This document shows positions 1 to 4,742 of a stretch of DNA of 6,152 bases, piece by piece (position 1 is the stretch's first letter; each line of letters starts with the position of its first letter). The translations under genes and the position numbers were made by a program. Under the pieces are notes generated by a model. That model had not been told where the DNA came from and ran no database searches. It was given only the letters and a program-made list of their open reading frames with translations. This DNA comes from an uncultured cyanobacterium (GTDB lineage Bacteria; Cyanobacteriota; Cyanobacteriia; PCC-6307; Cyanobiaceae): contig CAIKWV010000115.1 of assembly GCA_903831165.1 (NCBI GenBank), positions 1 to 6,152 on the forward strand, in the 5' to 3' direction.

Positions 1-1
1 C

Positions 2-511
2 GTCACCACGATCACCAAGGTGGCCGACCAGACCAACCTGCTCAGCCTCAACGCCGCGATCGAGGCCGAAAAGGCCGGCGAATACGGCACCGGCTTCGCC
101 GTGGTCGCCCGCGAAATCCGTCGCCTCGCCGACCAGACCGCCGTGGCCACGCTCGAGATCGAGCAGATGGTCAAGGAGATGCAGGGGGCCGTCTCGATCG
201 GCGTGATGGAGATGGATCACTTCAGCAAGACCGTCACCTCCGCCGTCGAGGACGTGGTCCGCATCAGCGACCAGGTGGAACTGGTGATCGAGCAGGTCAA
301 GGGGCTGACGCCCAAGTTCGAGATCGTCGGCCAGAGCATCCAGGAGCAATCCCAGGGCGCCCAGCAGATCAGCGAAGCGATGCAGCAGCTCAGCCAGGGC
401 TCCCAGCAGACCTCGGACGCCCTGCGCGAATCGAACCGGGCCCTGGAGGTCCTCGACGAATCCACCCAGGCCATGCGCACGGAAATCTCCCGCTTCCATG
501 TCGCCAACTGA
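2..511 (+). CDS. Methyl-accepting chemotaxis protein, C-terminal signalling part (WspA-like; 5' end outside window)
   Basis: The reading frame is open from the window edge, so this is only the last ~169 residues of a chemoreceptor. They contain the highly conserved hairpin tip of the MCP cytoplasmic coiled coil ([15 protein letters not shown], then [22 protein letters not shown], nt 20-140). This tip binds CheW and CheA in receptor arrays. The EAEKAGEYG...[21 protein letters not shown] style resembles WspA-type receptors as I recall them. The returning helix is a heptad-rich, Gln/Glu/Ser-rich coiled coil (nt 340-500) with QQ/EQ pairs that could be methylation or deamidation sites for a CheR/CheB pair. 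The C-terminus ends ISRFHVAN, with no NWETF-like tether for CheR/CheB. The sensor domain and membrane segments lie upstream and cannot be judged. A GTG at 20 is internal to the conserved helix and is not the start. The stop overlaps the next gene by 14 bases, indicating one operon. Confidence 0.93.
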   Translation, partial: VTTITKVADQTNLLSLNAAIEAEKAGEYGTGFAVVAREIRRLADQTAVATLEIEQMVKEMQGAVSIGVMEMDHFSKTVTSAVEDVVRISDQVELVIEQVKGLTPKFEIVGQSIQEQSQGAQQISEAMQQLSQGSQQTSDALRESNRALEVLDESTQAMRTEISRFHVAN

Positions 512-1265
512 TCTCGATTTCGATCCGGACGTCCTTTTCCCAGCGGAGGCCAGTCCCGAGGTGAGCAGCCCCTCACTTCTGGACGACTGCTGGAATCGCA
601 TCGGCGTCTTTGGGGACCGCTCCTGCCCGGAGCTGCTCAGTTGCGTGCACTGCCGCAACTGCCAGGTGTATTCGGCCGCGGGCCGCAGCTTGCTGGAGCG
701 CCTGCCCCCCGGCGATTACCTGCAGGAGTGGACCACGGTTCTGGCCGAAACCAAGCGGGGTTCCGAGAGCTCGACCCTCTCGGCCGATGGCTCGGTGGTG
801 CGCAGTGATCAATCGCTGTCGGTGATGATCTTCCGCCTGGCCACCGAACTGTTCGCCCTGCCGGTGGGGGTGTTCCTGGAGGTGTCCTCGCCGTTCGTGG
901 TGCATTCGGTGCCCGGCCGCAGCAACCAGTTGTTCCTGGGCATGGTCAATGTGCGCGGCGAAATCATGCTGGCCGCCTCGCTCACCAAGCTGCTCGGCCT
1001 GACGCTCCAGGCCACCACAACCTCCCAGACCGCCGGCCGGATGGCGGTGGCCGGCACACCGGAAGGCAAATGGGTGTTCCCGATCGATGAGATCTATGGC
1101 ATCTATCTGTTCAACCGCGACGACGTCAAACCGGCGCCGGTGGTGATCACCAATGCGCACCATTCCTACGCCTGCGGTGTTTTTCAGTGGCAGAACCGCT
1201 CGGTGGCCCTGCTCGATCCTGACCGCATCTTCAGCATGCTGACCACGGAGATATCTCCTCAATGA
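498..1265 (+). CDS. cheW: CheW-family adaptor protein with Cys-rich N-terminal extension (WspD-like)
   Basis: This 255-residue adaptor should couple the receptor to the CheA kinase in the cytoplasm. Residues ~107-250 form a CheW fold: [16 protein letters not shown] opens the beta-barrel, and [23 protein letters not shown] is the typical CheW core. The N-terminal ~100 residues are an extra module with five cysteines (C31, C43, C49, C52, C55) and H51 in the pattern CWNRIG-x2-GD-x-SCP...HCRNC. I recognise this pattern from WspD adaptors; ordinary CheW (~160 aa) lacks it. The clustered Cys/His could bind a metal or be redox-active, but that is inference. The ATG at 498 lies 14 bases inside the receptor gene with no strong ribosome-binding site (GGA 481-483 is distant), so translation probably depends on coupling to the upstream gene. 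The 3' end overlaps the CheA start as ATGA. The CheW family assignment is very sure, the WspD-like subtype fairly sure. Confidence 0.92.
   Translation: MSPTDLDFDPDVLFPAEASPEVSSPSLLDDCWNRIGVFGDRSCPELLSCVHCRNCQVYSAAGRSLLERLPPGDYLQEWTTVLAETKRGSESSTLSADGSVVRSDQSLSVMIFRLATELFALPVGVFLEVSSPFVVHSVPGRSNQLFLGMVNVRGEIMLAASLTKLLGLTLQATTTSQTAGRMAVAGTPEGKWVFPIDEIYGIYLFNRDDVKPAPVVITNAHHSYACGVFQWQNRSVALLDPDRIFSMLTTEISPQ
1247..1258 (+). promoter_or_regulatory. Ribosome-binding site of cheA inside a perfect 12-bp palindrome
   Basis: The Shine-Dalgarno-like GGAG (1247-1250) lies 11 bases before the cheA ATG at 1262. It is the left arm of the perfect palindrome GGAGATATCTCC. In RNA, GGAG can pair with CUCC (1255-1258) around an AUAU loop, hiding the ribosome-binding site. 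Ribosomes finishing the CheW-like gene (stop 1263-1265) would open it, giving translational coupling. The stem is only four base pairs, and a palindrome of this length is expected about once by chance in a window this size. The ribosome-binding site is likely real; its control by the hairpin is inference. Confidence 0.45.
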
Positions 1266-3493
1266 GCGACCATTCTTCTGAAGCGACTCCGCTGGAGTTA
1301 TTCCGCCTCGAACTGGAAGAGCGGGTCGAGCATCTCAACCATGCCCTGCTCGAGCTGGAATCCCAGCCCGGCTCTCGCGAGGCCTGCGACCAGGTGATGC
1401 GTTCGCTGCACTCCGTCAAGGGTGCAGCCAGCATCGTGGTGCTCCAGTCGTTGGTGCGGGTGGCCCACCGGCTGGAAGACTATTTCGTTGCGGTCAAGAA
1501 CAACGAAACCTCGCTGGATCAACAGGCTTTCGCCCTGAGTTTCCGCTGCGTTGATCTCTTCCAAGACGTCAGTCGCCTGGCGCCCGATGAGATCCGCGAA
1601 TGGCTGGCGGCCCGCAGCCCGGAACTCGATGAGTTGGTCGAGTCGATCAGCCAGCTGCTGCCCGAGGGCCTGCTGCCCAGTCCGGCTCCCCGCAGCGTCC
1701 CCGCCGATATCTCCAACCCGTTTGCCGGCGCTCAGGACGGCGGGTCGTCGATGCCGGCGGCCTCCGATCGGGTCGTGCGCGTTGAGGCCGAAAACCTCAA
1801 TCGCATCATGGCCCTTTCCGGCGAAATGCTGGTGGAGGCCAAGTGGCTCCAACCCTTCGCCGATTCCCTCGGCCTGCTCAAGGACCGGCAGAAAGATCTG
1901 CAGGCCACGATTGAGGCCCTGCGGTTGCAACTCACCGAGGCGGGCCAGGCCACCAGCCTGGAGCTGGTCGAGAAGGCCCGCGTCAAAGAGCGCGAATGCC
2001 GCGACACCCTGACGGAGCGCCTGGGCGAACTGGAGCTCTACGCCCTGCGCACCACCAACCTCTCCTATCGCCTCTACCGCGAGGTGATCGGCTCCAACAT
2101 GCGGCCGTTCTCCGACGCGATCGTGGCCTTCCCGCGCATGGTGCGCGATCTGGCCACCAGCCTCGGCAAACAGGTGCAACTGGAGGTGCTCGGCAAGGGC
2201 ACCCTGGTGGATCGCGACATCCTGCGCAAACTCGAATCCCCCCTCACCCACATCCTGCGCAACGCCGTCGACCACGGCATTGAACTGCCGGATGAACGAC
2301 TGGAATTGGGCAAGCCCTCCCGCGGCACGATCCGCATCGAGGCCCTGCACCGCGGCGGCATGCTTTCGATCACGATCAGCGACGACGGCATCGGCGTTCG
2401 CTACGACGAGGTCCGCGACAAGTTGGTGGCCCAGGGGCTGTTCAGTGCCGAAGAGGTCGAGGCCCTGTCCGAGGCCGAACTCTGCGAGCATCTCTATCAA
2501 CCGGGTTTTTCCACCTCCCCAGAGGTGACCGAGGTGTCAGGCCGGGGCGTCGGCCTCGATGTGGTCAGTTCCATGGCCAACGAGGTGGGCGGCACGGTGC
2601 GCTTCAGCTCGGTGATGGGCGAAGGCACCAGCATCCACTTCCAGCTGCCCCTGACCCTGTCGGTGGTGCGCACCCTGCTGGTGGAGATCGCCGGCGAGCC
2701 CTATGCCTTCCCACTGGCGCGTCTCGATCAGATCGTGGCGATTGAAACCGCCGAGATCAATGTGATGGAGGGCCGTGAATGTTTCATGCTCGACGGGGTC
2801 TCGATCGGCCTGATTTCAGCCCGCCAGGTGATGAAATTCCCCGAGGCTCCCCAGACCGATGGCCCGATTCCGGAGGTCGTGATCAGCGACCACGCCAAGG
2901 TCTATGGCGTCGTCGTCGACCGCTACCTGGGCGAACAGGATCTGGTGGTGCGCCCCCTCGATCCCCGTCTGGGCAAAGTGGCCAATGTCAGTGCCGCCGC
3001 GCTGATGGGCGATGGCCAGCCGATCCTGATCGTCGACACCGTCGATCTGGTGCGCTCGATCGACGCCCTGCTCCAGAACTCCGGCCTGCAGACCCAGGCC
3101 AGCCGCCAGCCCGCCAAGCAGGGGCAGCGCATCCTGATCGCTGACGACTCTCCGGTGGCCCTGGATCTGCAGGCGCGCCTGGTCAGCTCCCGCGGGTATC
3201 AGGTCGATCGCGTCGTCAATGGCATGGAGGCCTGGAAGGCCATCCGCGACAACGACTACCAGTTGCTGGTGACGGATGTGGAGATGCCGGAGATGGACGG
3301 CATCGCCCTGATCCAGACCCTGCGCAAGGAGCCCCGCTTCAGGCACCTGCCGATCATCATCTCCTCCTCCCGCGATGCCGAGCAGGACCGCCTGCACGGC
3401 ATGGAGGCCGGTGCTGACTACTATCTGGTCAAGAGCAGTTTCCAGGACGAAACCCTGTTGGACGCCATTCATCAACTGATCGGGCCCGCTTGA
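1262..3493 (+). CDS. cheA: Hybrid chemotaxis histidine kinase CheA with C-terminal receiver domain (WspE-like)
   Basis: Cytoplasmic kinase (743 aa) that uses ATP to phosphorylate its own His and passes the phosphate to receiver domains. Domains in order: HPt/P1 (~8-110) with phospho-site H50 in RSLHSVKGAA; a short Pro/Ala/Ser linker (~130-165) in place of a P2 response-regulator docking domain; P3 dimerisation helices (~166-315) with a long charged coiled-coil stretch (~205-265); a GHKL ATPase with N-box HILRNAVDHGIE (330-341), G1 DDGIG (374-378), F-box GFST (415-418) and G2 GRGVGLDVV (427-435); a CheW-like P5 (~464-605); and a receiver (~623-740) with acidic pair D628/D629, phospho-acceptor D672 in TDVEMPEMDG, S701-S703 at the Thr/Ser position and K724. 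All catalytic landmarks are present, so it should be active. The start follows GGAG at 1247 and overlaps the upstream stop as ATGA. The missing P2 and fused REC match WspE and other hybrid CheAs. The REC may be a phosphate sink or a relay. Confidence 0.97.
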   Translation: MSDHSSEATPLELFRLELEERVEHLNHALLELESQPGSREACDQVMRSLHSVKGAASIVVLQSLVRVAHRLEDYFVAVKNNETSLDQQAFALSFRCVDLFQDVSRLAPDEIREWLAARSPELDELVESISQLLPEGLLPSPAPRSVPADISNPFAGAQDGGSSMPAASDRVVRVEAENLNRIMALSGEMLVEAKWLQPFADSLGLLKDRQKDLQATIEALRLQLTEAGQATSLELVEKARVKERECRDTLTERLGELELYALRTTNLSYRLYREVIGSNMRPFSDAIVAFPRMVRDLATSLGKQVQLEVLGKGTLVDRDILRKLESPLTHILRNAVDHGIELPDERLELGKPSRGTIRIEALHRGGMLSITISDDGIGVRYDEVRDKLVAQGLFSAEEVEALSEAELCEHLYQPGFSTSPEVTEVSGRGVGLDVVSSMANEVGGTVRFSSVMGEGTSIHFQLPLTLSVVRTLLVEIAGEPYAFPLARLDQIVAIETAEINVMEGRECFMLDGVSIGLISARQVMKFPEAPQTDGPIPEVVISDHAKVYGVVVDRYLGEQDLVVRPLDPRLGKVANVSAAALMGDGQPILIVDTVDLVRSIDALLQNSGLQTQASRQPAKQGQRILIADDSPVALDLQARLVSSRGYQVDRVVNGMEAWKAIRDNDYQLLVTDVEMPEMDGIALIQTLRKEPRFRHLPIIISSSRDAEQDRLHGMEAGADYYLVKSSFQDETLLDAIHQLIGPA

Positions 3494-3531
3494 GGACCGC
3501 CCCTTGAGGATCGCCACTTGAGGATTGCCAT
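3490..3531 (+). repeat. Three tandem copies of a 14-bp unit across the cheA-cheB junction
   Basis: Copies begin at 3490, 3504 and 3518: TTGAGGACCGCCCC, TTGAGGATCGCCAC and TTGAGGATTGCCAT. The consensus is TTGAGGAYYGCCMY. The first copy contains the cheA stop (TGA 3491-3493). The third contains the TTG start of cheB and encodes its first residues (M/L-R-I-A). The GAGG of the second copy (3506-3509) sits 8 bases before that TTG and serves as its ribosome-binding site. Because 14 is not a multiple of three, the copies lie in three different frames and only the third opens cheB. Confidence 0.85.
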
Positions 3532-4540
3532 CGTCAACGACCTGGCCCTGGCGATCACCTCGATCCGCCGGGTGGTCGAACACGAAGGTCGTCACACCGT
3601 CGCCTGGGTGGCCCGCGATGGCCAGGATGCCCTGGCCCGCTTCGCCGCCGATGAGCCCGATCTGGTGCTGCTGGATCTGGTCATGCCCCTGCTGGATGGG
3701 GTCCAGACCACCAAGCGGATCCGGGCGATCTCCAAGTGCCCGATCCTGATCGTCACGGCCAATGCCGGTCGCTCCTCCGGCTTGATCTTTGACGCCATGG
3801 GCCATGGCGCCCTGGATGTGGTGAACCTGCCGGTGCTCACGACCTCGCCCGCCGAGAGCGGCCGCGAACTGCTGCAGAAAATCGCCACCGTCGAGCGCCT
3901 ACAGGGCCGCACCCCGGCCCCGGCCCGCCGCGCCGGCACGCCCGCCGCAGCCACACCGGCCCCCGTCGCCCGTCGCCGCCCGCCCCTGATCGCCATCGGC
4001 TCCTCCACCGGCGGCCCCAAGACCCTGGCCACGGTGCTGGCCCCCCTGCCCCGGGGCATGGCGGCAGCGGTGGTGGTGGTGCAGCACATCGATGCCCAGT
4101 TCGCCCCCGGCCTGGTCAGCTGGCTCGACTCCCAGGTGGCCCTGCCGGTGCGGGCGGCCGAGCCCGGTCAGGCCCCCCTGGCCGGCACCGTGTCGATCGC
4201 CGTCAGCAACGACCATCTGGTGATCCGCGCCGATGGCCGCTTTGCCTACCAGGCCGAGCCGCTGGAGGAGCCCTACCGGCCCTCGGTGGATGTGTTCTTT
4301 CGCAGCCTCATCAAGCACTGGCGCGACCCCGGCGTGGCCGTGCTGCTGACCGGCATGGGCCGCGACGGCGGCAAGGGAATGCTGGAACTGCGCCGCAGCG
4401 GCTGGCACACCATTGCCCAAGATGAGGCCAGCTGCGCCGTCTACGGCATGCCCAAGGCGGCGGTGGAGCTGGGCGGAGCCGTGGAGGTGCTGCCCCCTGA
4501 GGCGATCGCCAGAAGCCTGGGCCAGCGGATCGCCTTCTGA
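3518..4540 (+). CDS. cheB: Protein-glutamate methylesterase/deamidase CheB (WspF-like)
   Basis: This 340-residue response-regulator enzyme removes methyl groups from receptor glutamates (and can deamidate glutamines), resetting receptor activity. The N-terminal receiver (~1-120) has N7-D8 as its acidic pair, phospho-acceptor D53 in LLDLVMP and T80. The usual C-terminal Lys of the TKP motif is replaced by Leu (VNLPV, L104), and WspF proteins, as I recall them, also lack this Lys. A Pro/Ala/Arg-rich linker (~128-155) leads to the methylesterase domain (~156-338), with catalytic triad S163 (GSSTGG), H190 (VVQHID) and D283 (GMGRDGG) all present. The MRIAIVND opening fixes the start at TTG 3518, preceded by GAGG (3506-3509) at 8 bases; no in-frame ATG or GTG gives this N-terminus. 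It lies 24 bases after the cheA stop and is almost certainly in the same operon. Its closest substrate is presumably the receptor at 2-511. Family assignment is very sure. Confidence 0.96.
   Translation: MRIAIVNDLALAITSIRRVVEHEGRHTVAWVARDGQDALARFAADEPDLVLLDLVMPLLDGVQTTKRIRAISKCPILIVTANAGRSSGLIFDAMGHGALDVVNLPVLTTSPAESGRELLQKIATVERLQGRTPAPARRAGTPAAATPAPVARRRPPLIAIGSSTGGPKTLATVLAPLPRGMAAAVVVVQHIDAQFAPGLVSWLDSQVALPVRAAEPGQAPLAGTVSIAVSNDHLVIRADGRFAYQAEPLEEPYRPSVDVFFRSLIKHWRDPGVAVLLTGMGRDGGKGMLELRRSGWHTIAQDEASCAVYGMPKAAVELGGAVEVLPPEAIARSLGQRIAF
4501..4510. repeat. HIP1 palindrome (GGCGATCGCC)
   Basis: One exact extended HIP1 octamer (GCGATCGC at 4502-4509, flanked by G and C) lies inside the 3' end of cheB. 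HIP1 is strongly over-represented in many cyanobacterial genomes, so it mildly supports a cyanobacterial source. A single copy in a GC-rich window of this size could be chance. Confidence 0.5.
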
Positions 4541-4742
4541 ACGGACGGTTGCCCCCTCGGGCACAGAGCTGGCCGGGGTGTGGCTCCTCGACACGGGCAG
4601 AACCGGGCTGGAAGCCGGCGGCGGTGGGCCAGCGGCACAGGGTTGGGCCAGGATCAGACCAGCCGTTGGTTCGTCACGGGCTGACGGGGAAGCGATGAAC
4701 CCATAGAACGGGGCTGGAAATGGATCATTCAGCAGCTTCTGC
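4541..4742 (+). other. Intergenic gap between cheB and the EF-hand/arginase gene
   Basis: This 202-base stretch is the only real gap in the window. I see no conserved reading frame and no RNA gene in it. A short perfect hairpin, TGCCC-CCTC-GGGCA (4550-4563), starts 10 bases after the cheB stop but has no T-run. GC-rich partial inverted repeats (GCTGG...CCAGC around 4605-4635) likewise lack one. Near the right end are a weak candidate promoter (4681-4709) and an in-frame stop (TAG 4704-4706) that bounds the next gene upstream. The gap suggests the che operon ends here and the arginase gene has its own transcript, but this is not proven. Confidence 0.6.
4681..4709 (+). promoter_or_regulatory. 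Weak sigma-70-like promoter candidate for the EF-hand/arginase gene
   Basis: CTGACG (4681-4686) matches TTGACA at four of six positions. TAGAAC (4704-4709) matches TATAAT at four of six, with the ideal 17-base spacer. Transcription would start near 4716, leaving a leader of about 27 bases before ATG 4743. Matches of this quality occur by chance, so position is the main support. Confidence 0.25.

Noticed and set aside
1298..2500. 400-codon open frame on the - strand opposite cheA
   Set aside because: Antisense to HPt and ATPase motifs of cheA; its composition (Gly, Gln, His, Ala) is typical of a shadow frame.
3504..3506. TTG of the second 14-bp repeat as the cheB start
   Set aside because: It is out of frame with the receiver sequence; only the TTG at 3518 gives the expected MRIAIVND opening.
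2816..3805. 329-codon open frame on the - strand opposite the cheA 3' end and cheB 5' end
   Set aside because: Same shadow composition; no domain and no start context.
4550..4563. Hairpin TGCCC-CCTC-GGGCA just after cheB as an intrinsic terminator
   Set aside because: The five-base stem is perfect but no T-run follows, so it does not meet the criteria for a Rho-independent terminator.
4413..4706. 97-codon + strand frame running from cheB through the intergenic gap
   Set aside because: Starts inside the cheB catalytic domain in another frame; low-complexity Gly/Ala/Arg sequence with no family resemblance.
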